A DNA stretch of 64,000 nt from Streptomyces uncialis (lineage in GTDB: Bacteria; Actinomycetota; Actinomycetes; Streptomycetales; Streptomycetaceae): assembly GCF_036250755.1 (NCBI RefSeq), contig NZ_CP109583.1, positions 682,001-746,000 of the forward strand, written 5' to 3'. Below the pieces are notes generated by a model that was not told the origin of the DNA, made no database searches, and saw only the letters and a list, made by a program, of their open reading frames with translations. This document shows, piece after piece, positions 18,001 to 26,201 of this stretch (positions are counted from its first letter, which is position 1; each line of letters opens with the position of its first letter). The position numbers and the translations under genes are program-made.

Positions 18001-21000
18001 ATCGGACCGGGTGTCGAGGGCGGTGTGGACGGCGTTGTCAGCCGGGGACAACAGGTCCAGCTGCGCCAGCGGAAGGCCGGGGTGGCGGACCACGGCCTCC
18101 ATGACCGCCAGCAGCTGGTCGGCGATCCTGGTGATCGTGTCCGCCTCGTACCGGTCGGTGCGGTAGTCGATGAGGGCGGGCCAGTCGTCCTCGCGTTCCC
18201 TGATGTGCAGGGTGAGGTCGAAACGGCTGGTGGCGCGGTCGATCGGCACCGGGGTGGCGGTCAGACCGGTGAAGGTGACGGGCGCCGTCTCGCGGTTGAG
18301 GACCAGCATCGTCCGGAACAGGGGGTGGTCCTGCCGTGGGGTGGGGACCGTGGTGAGGATGTCGGCCAGCGAGATGTCGGCGTGGTCCATCGCGTCGGCC
18401 ACCACCCCGGTGGCGTCGGCGAGCAGGTCGCGGGGGGTGGCTCCACGGTTCGTGCGGAGCCGGAGCGGGAGGGTCGTGACGAACATGCCGATCACGTCGT
18501 CCCACCCGGGCGGACGGGTGCTGACCGGAGCCCCGACGACGAGGTCGTCACCACCGTCCCGGGTGGAGGAGACGAGGGCGAGGACGGCGAGGAGACCGGC
18601 GAAGGTGGTGGCCCGCTCGCCCCGGCACCAGGTGGCGAAGCGGCGGGCGAGCCCGGCCGGGACGGTGAACCGGTGGGTGGCACCGGGGGCGGCGCCCGCG
18701 TGGCGGGGGTGCGCCGGGGCCGGGCCGGATTCCGGGTGCGGCGAACTGTCCGACGCGGGGGTCCGGGCCGCGCCGTACGGGTGGTCCGGCGAGGGTCCGG
18801 AGACAGCCGGGGCGTCGCGGAGTGTCTCGGCCCAGAACGCGGTGGTGCGCTGCCGTGGACCCACGGCCGCCGGCGTGGGGATCAGTGGTCCCGGTGCGCC
18901 GGGCCTCGTGCTGGGCGCCGTCTTCGTCCCCTGGACGTCCGTGGCACCGGACAGGGGCGCGGAGTTCGGATCCACGGTGGTCAGGGTCTTCAGCAGGATC
19001 GACATCGAGGTGTCGTCGCAGATGAGGTGGTGAGCGGTGATCGTCAAGAGATGGGTCGTGGGAGAGGTTCTGATCAGGTGGGCCCGCACCAACGGACGCC
19101 GGGTCAGGTCGAAGGGGTGGTCGGCGTCCTGGGCGGCCAGGCGTTCGGCCTCCGGCCACGGGTCCGCGTGAGCGCTCAGGTCGGTGGTGCGCCAGGCCCT
19201 CGCCGCCAACTCGTCCGCGTAAGGCGCCGCGTTCAGCCAAGGGGTGTCGTCATGGACGACGATCGCCGATCGCAGGACGGGTTGGGTGGCCAGGGTGCGG
19301 GCGAACCTGGCGCGCAGGTCCGCCTCGTCGAGCGCACCCTCCAACCGGAGCGCGGCGTGCACGACGTAGGCGCCGTCGTCCTGGCCCGCCTGGTGGATGA
19401 TCCACAGTCCGCGCTGCGGGCCGGACAGCTGCCCTGGTGGAGCGGGCGCCGACGCGGGGATGTGCGGGATCTCCGGAGTACCGAGGTCGGCCTGGCCCGG
19501 ATCGATCGCGGCGGCCAGGGTGGCGACGGTGGGGTGGGCGAACAGGGTTCTGATCGTCACCTCCACGCCGAGGGACGCCCGGATCTTGGCGACGGCCTTC
19601 ACCGCCGCCAGGGAATGGCCGCCGGACAGGAAGAAGTCGTCGTCGCGGTTGACCGGGCGGGCCAGCAGGCCCGCGAAGATCTCCGCGATCGTGGTCTCCG
19701 GACCCGGGTGGGGGGCAGCGGCGACGGCGTCCTCCGACGGCGGGGGCAGGGCGCGTACGTTCAGCTTTCCGGAGCTGGTCAGCGGGAACGCGTCCACGGA
19801 CACCATCGCCGAGGGCACCAGGTAGGCGGGAAGGACACGGCTCAGCCGCTCCCGCACCCTCGGCCAGCGGGGCCGCCCGGCGGCCGGGATCACATAGGCC
19901 ACCAGGCGGTCACCGTCACCGGCCACGCGGGCGTCGGCGACCTCCGGGTCCGCCCGCAGCGCGGCCTCCACCTCGGCCGGTTCCACCCGGTGGCCGCGCA
20001 CCTTGAGCTGCGCGTCCACCCGCCCGACGAACTCCACGACGCCGTCCGGGCGGCGCCGCGCCAGGTCGCCCGTCGCGTACATACGCGCGCCGGGGACCGG
20101 CGAGAAGGGGTCGGCGACGAACCTCGTGGCCGTCCGGCCGGGCGCCCCGAGATAGCCGCGCGCCAGCGGGAATCCGCCCAGGTACACCTCGCCGACCACG
20201 TCGTCGTCGACCGGTCGCAGGCCCGCGTTCAGCAGACGCAGGGCCACGCCGTCGAGGGGGTCGCCGATGCCGAACCGGCTGTCTTGGCGCACCCGCTCGG
20301 CGGTCGACCAGATCGTCGTCTCGGTCGGGCCGTACGTGTTCCACAGCTCGGCCCCGCCCAGCGACCCGGCCAGCTCCGGCGTCAGCACCTCCCCGATCGA
20401 CACCCGGACGCGCACGCACTCCGGCACGCCTCCGGCCGCCACCAGCACCGCCCACACCGACGGGGTGACCTGGACGACCGTGACCCCCTCGGCCGTCAGA
20501 CGCCGCGCCAGCGCGGGCCCGTCCACCACGATCTCCGGCGGTACCGGCGCCACCCGGGCGCCCACCGTCAGCGGCGCCACCAGTTCCCACACCGAGATGT
20601 CGAACGCCGGGGAGATCATGGCCGCCACCACGTCCCCGGCGCCCAGCCCCACCAGCGCCGTCGACCGGGCCAGCATCCCGGCCACCGCGCGGTGCGGCAC
20701 GCCCACGGCCTTCGGGCGGCCGGTCGACCCGGACGTGTGGAACACATACGCCAGTGACTCGGGGCCGATTCCGGGATCGACGCGCTCGAACTCCTCCGGC
20801 AGGTCAGGGATCTCGGTCAGCACGACACGGGCGGCCCCGGTGACGGCCCGGCGCCTCGGCTCGGGCCACGACGGTTCCACCGGCACGTACACCGCGCCCG
20901 CCCGCCAGATCCCGAGGACGGCCACCACCAGGTCCGTGCCGCGCGGCAGGTCCACCGCGACCCACGCCTCCGGCCCGGCGCCCTTCGCCCGCAGCACCGA

Positions 21001-22377
21001 GGCCAGCGCCGCCGAACGGCGCTCCAGCTCGGCGTAGGACAACTCACCCACCGCGAGGCCGTCCGCGCCGAACCGGATCAGCTCCAGCACGGTCGACGGC
21101 GCCGGAGCACCGGCGGGCCCGGCCACCGGCGCGGCCATCACCGAGGACCCCGCCGTCAACGCCGACAACCGGCGGTCGGGGTCGGCGCACGCGCGGTCCA
21201 GCAAGGCCAGCAGCCGCCCGGCGACACCGTCGACCGTCGCACCGTCGAACAGGTCCGTGTCGTGCTCGGTGACCACCGCCATCTCCGCGCCGCCGGACTC
21301 CACCATCACGGTGAGGTCGACGTCGGCCGTGCCCGTGTCCGGCGGCATCCGGTCGGCCCGCACTCCGGGGAACACCACCTCGGGTGGGTCCTGCATCACG
21401 AGGTGTGCCTGGCACAGCGGCGCGTGGCTCGGGTCGCGGGAGGCGCCGACCGCCTCGACGATCCGGTCGAACGGGACCGCCGCACCGCCCAGTCCCGCCG
21501 CGACCGCGCGGCGGGCCCTGGCCACCAGCTCACGGAACGTCGGATCGCCGCCGATCCCCATCCGCAACGGCACCGGGTTCACGAACATTCCGACGACGCC
21601 GGCGAACTCCGGTCCCGGCCGCCCGGACACCAGGGTGGCGACCACCACGTCGTCCTGACCGGCCGTCGTGCCCAATGTGGCGGCGTACGCGGCCTGCAAC
21701 ACGACGAACCGGGTGGCGCGCGTGGCGCGGGCGAGCGCGTCGACCCGCGCGGTGAGACCCTCCGGGACGGTGTGGCGGCGCAGCTCCCCCCGGAAGGCGC
21801 GCATCCTCGGGCGGGGCCGGTCGGTGGGCAGGGTGAGCAGGTCCGGCACACCGTCGAGCTCGGACACCCGGCGGGACGGGTCGTGGTCGACGGTGTCCGG
21901 CGGCGCCCCGGGATCCGGCAGTGGCCGGGCCGGGTCGGCGTACAGGGCGCTGATCTCCTCGCACAGCACCGACAGTGACCTACCGTCGACGGCCGCGTGA
22001 TGCGTGTTGATCACCAGTACGTGGTCGGTCGGTGTGATCCGGCCCAGCCGGATCCGGAACAACGGCCCGGTGCGCAGGTCGAACGGCTCCCGTGCGGCCT
22101 GCGCCGCGAACGCCTCCGCGTCCGGCACCGTCCGCACCACGACGTCCGCGGCGCCCACCGGACCCACCCGTCCGACCGGCTCGCCGTCGACCTCGTCGAA
22201 GGTGGTGCGCAGCACCGGGTGCCGGGCCACCACCAGATCCGCCGCGCGCTGGAGCGCGTCCACCGACACGGGGCCGGCCAGCCGGAACACCGCCGGGTTG
22301 TTGTGCAGGGGTGCCCCTTCGGCGAACGCCTCAAGGAACCACAGTCGTCTGGCCCCGGGCGGGAGCGGGACCGTCAT
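15088..22377 (-). CDS. Bimodular NRPS with terminal thioester reductase (C-A-T-C-A-T-R)
   Basis: A 2429-residue synthetase. Module 1: condensation (about 1-430, HHAAVDG), adenylation (440-950, HTSGSTGRPKA, NTYGPTETT), carrier (SGGHSL). Module 2: condensation (1045-1470, reading HHLICDD instead of HHxxxDG), adenylation (1490-1990, HTSGSTGEPKG, NHYGPTEAT), carrier (IGGHSL). The C-terminus (about 2085-2429) is a reductase: GATGFLG NADPH loop and YDLSK catalytic Tyr/Lys. It releases the chain as an aldehyde or alcohol, not an acid or macrocycle. Hand-read specificity residues are D-I-W-Q-V-I-T-I-W for A1 and D-A-G-D-M-V-H-V-C for A2; I cannot assign either. ATG 22377 overlaps the upstream stop by 4 nt. 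With the separate A-T protein it gives a three-residue line. Confidence 0.93.
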   Translation of the reverse strand: MTVPLPPGARRLWFLEAFAEGAPLHNNPAVFRLAGPVSVDALQRAADLVVARHPVLRTTFDEVDGEPVGRVGPVGAADVVVRTVPDAEAFAAQAAREPFDLRTGPLFRIRLGRITPTDHVLVINTHHAAVDGRSLSVLCEEISALYADPARPLPDPGAPPDTVDHDPSRRVSELDGVPDLLTLPTDRPRPRMRAFRGELRRHTVPEGLTARVDALARATRATRFVVLQAAYAATLGTTAGQDDVVVATLVSGRPGPEFAGVVGMFVNPVPLRMGIGGDPTFRELVARARRAVAAGLGGAAVPFDRIVEAVGASRDPSHAPLCQAHLVMQDPPEVVFPGVRADRMPPDTGTADVDLTVMVESGGAEMAVVTEHDTDLFDGATVDGVAGRLLALLDRACADPDRRLSALTAGSSVMAAPVAGPAGAPAPSTVLELIRFGADGLAVGELSYAELERRSAALASVLRAKGAGPEAWVAVDLPRGTDLVVAVLGIWRAGAVYVPVEPSWPEPRRRAVTGAARVVLTEIPDLPEEFERVDPGIGPESLAYVFHTSGSTGRPKAVGVPHRAVAGMLARSTALVGLGAGDVVAAMISPAFDISVWELVAPLTVGARVAPVPPEIVVDGPALARRLTAEGVTVVQVTPSVWAVLVAAGGVPECVRVRVSIGEVLTPELAGSLGGAELWNTYGPTETTIWSTAERVRQDSRFGIGDPLDGVALRLLNAGLRPVDDDVVGEVYLGGFPLARGYLGAPGRTATRFVADPFSPVPGARMYATGDLARRRPDGVVEFVGRVDAQLKVRGHRVEPAEVEAALRADPEVADARVAGDGDRLVAYVIPAAGRPRWPRVRERLSRVLPAYLVPSAMVSVDAFPLTSSGKLNVRALPPPSEDAVAAAPHPGPETTIAEIFAGLLARPVNRDDDFFLSGGHSLAAVKAVAKIRASLGVEVTIRTLFAHPTVATLAAAIDPGQADLGTPEIPHIPASAPAPPGQLSGPQRGLWIIHQAGQDDGAYVVHAALRLEGALDEADLRARFARTLATQPVLRSAIVVHDDTPWLNAAPYADELAARAWRTTDLSAHADPWPEAERLAAQDADHPFDLTRRPLVRAHLIRTSPTTHLLTITAHHLICDDTSMSILLKTLTTVDPNSAPLSGATDVQGTKTAPSTRPGAPGPLIPTPAAVGPRQRTTAFWAETLRDAPAVSGPSPDHPYGAARTPASDSSPHPESGPAPAHPRHAGAAPGATHRFTVPAGLARRFATWCRGERATTFAGLLAVLALVSSTRDGGDDLVVGAPVSTRPPGWDDVIGMFVTTLPLRLRTNRGATPRDLLADATGVVADAMDHADISLADILTTVPTPRQDHPLFRTMLVLNRETAPVTFTGLTATPVPIDRATSRFDLTLHIREREDDWPALIDYRTDRYEADTITRIADQLLAVMEAVVRHPGLPLAQLDLLSPADNAVHTALDTRSDPASPGGPDTPSTGPAVRTRPAATTVVDLIAARTARTPDATAVLDLAAAPLTYRDLDRRSSAVARHLREAGIRSEDPVAVAIPSSADAIVAILGVLKAGGCFVPVDPAQPLSRRQALITASGARTVLTRDALPATGHHEPTPIHPSQLAYVVHTSGSTGEPKGVEVQHDTLLNLTTAFIAEHGLTAAHRLLMVPPPHFDAAFGDIFPVLAAGATLVIHPDPGSLTGPDLLGLCVEHRLTAVDTAAPLWQRWVADLAGKRLPLELMMVGGDIVPAATVRAWAKHGIPLHNHYGPTEATVCATSHRTVDGSEHPTRLPIGRPLRHVRVHLLDRALRRVPVGVVGEVYIGGLAPARGYRGSPAATAAAFFADPYGAHPGARMYRTGDLARLNPHGTFEFVGRADDQVKIRGNRVEPGEVAAVLAAHPAVAEAVVVARGDRLIGYVGAPASTAPTRNAPDPTTPDARVAVPDASGLRAFCADRLPAHLVPDTVVVLDALPTTSTGKVDNTALPDPPTTPSAPADPPRTATERAVAAIWATVLDRPDVDRTADFFAIGGHSLIAAHVLAAVRERLGVTVPMRTLFTAPTVAAFAAAIDDGASADLPTLDRLRADAVPPPEIRLRAVQPPGAPSAGTPRRILLTGATGFLGRHLLGQLLARTDARIHCLVRQGSIGRLPVTDRVIPVPGDLSEPGLGLSTEDHDTLTTVDAIYHNAAVPHFAAPYNALKPAHVDATAAILRLAGDSGAPLHLISTLGVFLGDAYDGRVVTEDDAPTDPSGLTSGYDLSKWVADAMAAAARGHGLSVSIHRIAAIVGDTATGAADPRSAFSRWITGCVAAGAVPDTAEVLDMVPVDTVAAAVVALSQVPDHLGRDHHYHGDGGLTRAALAATLTSAGHPTEVVPYHRWRERMLADPAGPFAPLAFSLPERPRPHPRFDCSRTWAAAAGAGVGFPPANERMLRRHLDFLTGAGALSGSG

Positions 22378-22946
22378 CGGTACGCTCCCCGGTCCCCGAA
22401 CCGGCGCCGGTACGCCGCCAGATGCTCCGGGTCCGCCCGCAGGAACGGCGCGTCGGCGGCCACCATGTGCCGCACCGCCAGCAGCGGCAGCGGGCTGCGC
22501 AGCGGCCGGAAGTCCGGGTTCCACAGACCGGGCGCGGACGGCGGTCCCGGGTGGAACTCACCGATCATCAGACCGCGTTCCACGAATCCGGGCTTCAGCT
22601 CTCGCTGTATGCGGTCGATCTCGCCGGGCGTGATGTCCGGCAGCACCACCAGGACCGTCCGGTATCTGGCCTGCGGCCCGTCACGCGGCGGCAGGTCCGG
22701 GAACCAGTCGCGGTAGGCGGTCATCACCGCCCGCAGGTCCGGCCGTCCGGGGTGTTCGGCGAGGAAGAGCCCGCCCCGTTCCAGCGAGACGGCCGTGTAC
22801 GGGCAGACGTCGCCGCTCCGCCCCAGATCGGGGTGCGGCCGGCACAGGTAGGACCGTGCCCAGGCCAGCACCACCTCGGCGGCGGCAGGCAGGTCCGGGT
22901 GGTCCGGCTCGAACAGCGCGACGTCACCCGACGGGTGGCTCAGCAT
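22374..22946 (-). CDS. Conserved protein of unknown function (DUF6875-like)
   Basis: A 190-residue soluble protein without signal peptide or membrane helix. Recognisable blocks are DVCPYTAVSLERGG near residue 45, a strand VLVVLPDITPGEIDRIQ, and a Lys/His-rich core (LKPGFVERGLMIGEFHP) followed by FRPLRSPLPLLAVRHMV. This matches my memory of the DUF6875 family found beside oxygenases in biosynthetic clusters; that assignment is tentative and no reaction is known to me. The conserved Cys, Glu and His residues could bind a metal, but this is speculation. The ATG at 22946 overlaps the end of the flavoenzyme gene and the stop overlaps the NRPS start, so it is co-translated with both. Confidence 0.6.
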   Translation of the reverse strand: MLSHPSGDVALFEPDHPDLPAAAEVVLAWARSYLCRPHPDLGRSGDVCPYTAVSLERGGLFLAEHPGRPDLRAVMTAYRDWFPDLPPRDGPQARYRTVLVVLPDITPGEIDRIQRELKPGFVERGLMIGEFHPGPPSAPGLWNPDFRPLRSPLPLLAVRHMVAADAPFLRADPEHLAAYRRRFGDRGAYR

Positions 22947-24208
22947 CTCCCGCTCCGCTTCCGCCGTGCCGCAGCGAGCAACGTGACCGCGCCGAGCCCG
23001 GCGAGTCCGCCGAGGAGGCGGTCCTGGCGGCGGGCCCGGGCGAGCGCGTCGCCGTACGGGAGGCTGCTGTGGCTGATCATCGCGTACAGCGTCCGCCACC
23101 CCGGTAACAGGCGGCCGAGCGTGAAGTCGATCCGTTTGCGGGCCAGGAACACCGGTGACCGCACCCGGTCGCGCAGCTCCACGAAGTTGCGGGCGGACAG
23201 CTCGGCGAGCACATCGGTGTGCGGACGGCGGCGGGCCTCGAACGCGGCGAGCGCGTCGCCCGGGGCGTGCTCGGCGAGACAGGCGTCGAGCACCGCGCAG
23301 TCCTCGAACGCGGCGTTCATCCCCTGGCCGTAGAACGGGTACACGGCGTGCGCGGCGTCGCCGACGAGGACGACACGGTCGTGCTGCCACGGCGCGGTGC
23401 GCACCGTCACCAGGCTGCCCGGCTCGTGCGCGAGGAACTGGGTGACCAGGTCCGGCACCAGTTCGGTCAGGTCGCCGAACTCCTCGGCCAGGAACGCCCC
23501 GGCCCGCGCCTTGTCGCGCAGCCCCGCGAATCCGGTGTCGCCGTCGAACGGCAGGAACACGGTGCCGGTCAGCGATCCGTCCGGGTTGGGGTGTGCCACC
23601 ACCAGTCCCCGCCTGCCCGGCCACACGTGCAGCGCCTCCGGCCGGTCGACGGCCGGGATGGTGAACTCCCGGTAGCCCCAGTCCAGATGCGTCTGGTGGA
23701 ACTCGGCGCGCACCTGGCGGTGCAGGTGCGCGCGCACGGTCGAGTACGCGCCGTCCGCGCCGACGACGAGATCCGCCGGGAACGTCCGGGCCGCGGTCCG
23801 CACCTCGGTTCCGGCCAGGCCGGTGACGCGGTGCCCGAACCACAGCCGCACCCGGGGGACCGCTTCGGCGGCGTCGAGCAGGGCGATGTTGAGGTCGTGG
23901 CGGCGGACCGAGTGCAGCACCTCGGTGTCGTCAGAGCCGTAGGGCTGGTAGGTGGTCCGGCCGCTGTGGTGGACGATCCGCCCGCGCATGGGAACCGCTT
24001 TGGCCAGGGCCTCCTCCAGGAGGCCGATGTCGCGCAACGCCGCCCGCCCGCGTTCGGACAGCCCGACGCTGATCGACGCGGCGTCCGGGCCGTTGGTGCC
24101 GCGCGGGTCGCCGCGCCGCTCCACCACGTCCACCCGGTGGCCGCGGCGGGCCAGCCGGATCGCCAGCATGGTTCCGGCCATCCCCGCCCCGACGATGACG
24201 ACGTTCAT
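22940..24208 (-). CDS. FAD-dependent monooxygenase, kynurenine 3-monooxygenase-like
   Basis: A 422-residue group A flavoprotein hydroxylase. The Rossmann loop is at the N-terminus (VVIVGAGMAG), the DG motif is LVVGADGAYS, and the second FAD motif is VLVGDAAHAVYPFYGQGMN. Several blocks match kynurenine 3-monooxygenase in particular: ALHVWPGRRG, FVELRDRV with VFLARKRID, and AMISHSSLPYGDA. The C-terminus ends in a hydrophobic segment (GLAGLGAVTLLAAA) and a basic tail, resembling the membrane anchor of these enzymes. The family converts L-kynurenine to 3-hydroxykynurenine using NADPH and O2. In this operon the product would be a building block for the A-T protein encoded directly upstream. No tryptophan dioxygenase or kynureninase is in the window. 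Substrate is inferred from family likeness. Confidence 0.85.
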   Translation of the reverse strand: MNVVIVGAGMAGTMLAIRLARRGHRVDVVERRGDPRGTNGPDAASISVGLSERGRAALRDIGLLEEALAKAVPMRGRIVHHSGRTTYQPYGSDDTEVLHSVRRHDLNIALLDAAEAVPRVRLWFGHRVTGLAGTEVRTAARTFPADLVVGADGAYSTVRAHLHRQVRAEFHQTHLDWGYREFTIPAVDRPEALHVWPGRRGLVVAHPNPDGSLTGTVFLPFDGDTGFAGLRDKARAGAFLAEEFGDLTELVPDLVTQFLAHEPGSLVTVRTAPWQHDRVVLVGDAAHAVYPFYGQGMNAAFEDCAVLDACLAEHAPGDALAAFEARRRPHTDVLAELSARNFVELRDRVRSPVFLARKRIDFTLGRLLPGWRTLYAMISHSSLPYGDALARARRQDRLLGGLAGLGAVTLLAAARRKRSGRC

Positions 24209-25902
24209 GTCCGGCCCCCGGCCGGGTCGACCGGGTCCATCGCGACCAGGGCTTCGACGAGATCTGCGGGTGTGGAGGCGTCGAACACGGTGGCCACGGA
24301 CGCGTCCACGGCCAGTTCGACCCGGATCCGGCTGACCAGCGCGGTGGCCATGAGCGAGGTGCCACCGAGGGCGAAGAAGTCGTCGTCCGGCGCGACCGCG
24401 TCCACCGACAGCACCTCGGCGAACAATCGGGCGAGGTCGTCGGCGAGCGAGCCCGACGCCCGCGGCGCGGGCTCGGCGAACGCGGCCCGGTCCAGTTTTC
24501 CGTTGGGGGTCAACGGGAAGTGCCCGACCACCTCGATCATGTCCGGGACGAGGTGGGCCGGCAGCCGCTCGGCGAGGTGCGCGCGCAGGTCCGGCACGCT
24601 CGCGCCGCGCGGCAGCACGTAGCCCACCAGGTAGGCGCCGAGCGGTCCGGAGCGGGCGACGACGGCGGCCCGCGCCACCGCCGGGTGAGCGCCGAGCGCG
24701 GCCTCCACCTCGGCCGGTTCGACCCGGTGACCGCGGATCTTCACCTGATCGTCGGCCCGGCCGAGGAACAGCAGGTCACCGTTCGGCAGCACGCGGACCA
24801 GGTCGCCGGTGCGGAACATGCGCGACCCGGGCGGACCCCACGGATCGGCGACGAACCGCTGCGCGGTCGTCCCGGGGCAGCCCAGATAGCCGCGCGCGAC
24901 CCCGGCGCCGCCGATGTACAGTTCGCCCTCGTCGACCGGGGCGCACTTCTCGTCCAGCACCCGCAGTTCGGTGCCGGGGATCGCCGCCCCGATAGGCACC
25001 ACCGGGCCGCCGGTGAGCGGCGCGCTCATGGTGGCGCACGCGGTCGTCTCGGTCGGGCCGTAGGCATTGATCATCCGGCGGCCGGCGGACCACCGGGCGA
25101 CGAGGTCCGGGCCCAGCGCCTCCCCCGCGACGATCAGGCAGGCGACCGAGGGCAGCGCCATGTCCGGCTGGGTGGCGAGCGCGCTCGGTGGCATGCACAC
25201 ATGGGTGACGCCGTGCTCGGCGACGAACCGGGCGAACGGTTCGCCGGGCGGAAGTCCCTCGGGCGGCGCGAGAACGAGCGCGGCCCCGGTGAGCAGCGCC
25301 ATGCACAGGTCGGCGACGGCCACGTCGAAGCCGACCGACGCGTACTGCAACACCCGGGCACCCGGTCCGGCACCGAAGCGTTCCCGTTGCGCCGCGACGA
25401 GTCGAGCGATCCCCGTATGGGGAACGACCACGCCCTTGGGCCGTCCGGTCGAGCCGGAGGTGTAGATGACGTAGGCGGCGCTCGCCGGATCGGGATCCGT
25501 CACCGGGGCGGCGGACACCGGCGCGGCCTCCAGCGCCCGCAGCTCCCCCGGCGTCAACACCAGGGCGGGACGGGCGTCGGCGAGCACGGCGGCCACCCGG
25601 TCCGGCGGTTGGGCGGGGTCGACCGGCAGATACGCGGCTCCCGCGGCGAGGACGGCGACGACGGCGACGACCATGTCCGCGCCGCGTGGGATCGCGACGG
25701 CGACGATGTCGTCCGGCCCGACTCCGCGGTCCCGCAGCCCGCCCGCCACCGCGAAGGCGCGGGCGTCGAGCTCACCGTAGGAGAGCGTGCCGCCGGCGGC
25801 GACAACCGCGATCGACTCCGGGCTCCGGGCGACCTGGCGCCGGAACATCCCCAGCATCGTCTCGGCCGGTATGGAATTCACCGTATCTATTCGCGCGTCC
25901 AC
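24205..25902 (-). CDS. NRPS loading protein: adenylation plus carrier domain (A-T)
   Basis: About 565 residues. The adenylation domain spans roughly 10-480 (TLSYGELDARA, YTSGSTGRPKG, NAYGPTETT, FRTGD, FPLTPNGKLDR) and a carrier domain follows (ALGGTSL with the phosphopantetheine Ser). There is no condensation domain, so it should start the chain. Hand-read specificity residues are D-V-A-C-I-A-A-A-C; the I-A-A-x-C tail is shared with Phe/Tyr-type codes, pointing to an aromatic substrate, possibly the hydroxykynurenine from the adjacent flavoenzyme. I chose the GTG at 25902 because the protein then begins just before the domain with a GGAG upstream. The open frame extends to 26232, but that extension lies in the divergent promoter region and looks non-coding. 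Confidence 0.88.
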   Translation of the reverse strand: MDARIDTVNSIPAETMLGMFRRQVARSPESIAVVAAGGTLSYGELDARAFAVAGGLRDRGVGPDDIVAVAIPRGADMVVAVVAVLAAGAAYLPVDPAQPPDRVAAVLADARPALVLTPGELRALEAAPVSAAPVTDPDPASAAYVIYTSGSTGRPKGVVVPHTGIARLVAAQRERFGAGPGARVLQYASVGFDVAVADLCMALLTGAALVLAPPEGLPPGEPFARFVAEHGVTHVCMPPSALATQPDMALPSVACLIVAGEALGPDLVARWSAGRRMINAYGPTETTACATMSAPLTGGPVVPIGAAIPGTELRVLDEKCAPVDEGELYIGGAGVARGYLGCPGTTAQRFVADPWGPPGSRMFRTGDLVRVLPNGDLLFLGRADDQVKIRGHRVEPAEVEAALGAHPAVARAAVVARSGPLGAYLVGYVLPRGASVPDLRAHLAERLPAHLVPDMIEVVGHFPLTPNGKLDRAAFAEPAPRASGSLADDLARLFAEVLSVDAVAPDDDFFALGGTSLMATALVSRIRVELAVDASVATVFDASTPADLVEALVAMDPVDPAGGRT

Positions 25903-26201
25903 TGCGGTTTCACACTCCGTGTTCCACGGAAATCCATTAGGGGAACGAGGGGAACTCTGTCTTATGACGCGGATCGGTGTCAACGAGGTCGACGAGGTGC
26001 TTAGTTCGGCGCTCACCCGATGCGCTGACCACGATGGCAATGATGAGAACTTGCTCATGGAAAGCTTGTCCCGCCGGTCTGTTCGGCGCCATAACCTGGC
26101 CAGTATCTTGTAGCCGCTTCCCCGAGACCTGATCAGTTGCGCGCTGCCGAGCGTGACCGAGTCGTACTCGGAAATGGGTTGGCCCATCTGGAGGGGTTCG
26201 G
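25903..26201. promoter_or_regulatory. Divergent promoter region between the NRPS operon and the StrR-like gene, with GTTCGGC half-sites
   Basis: A 299-bp gap separates two divergent transcription units. GTTCGGCGC occurs at 26004-26012 and again at 26081-26089. The published StrR operator has GTTCGACTG half-sites, so these are candidate contact sites for the adjacent StrR-type regulator; the full inverted StrR consensus was not found. The StrR-like start is preceded by a GGAGGGG ribosome binding site. Confidence 0.4.
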
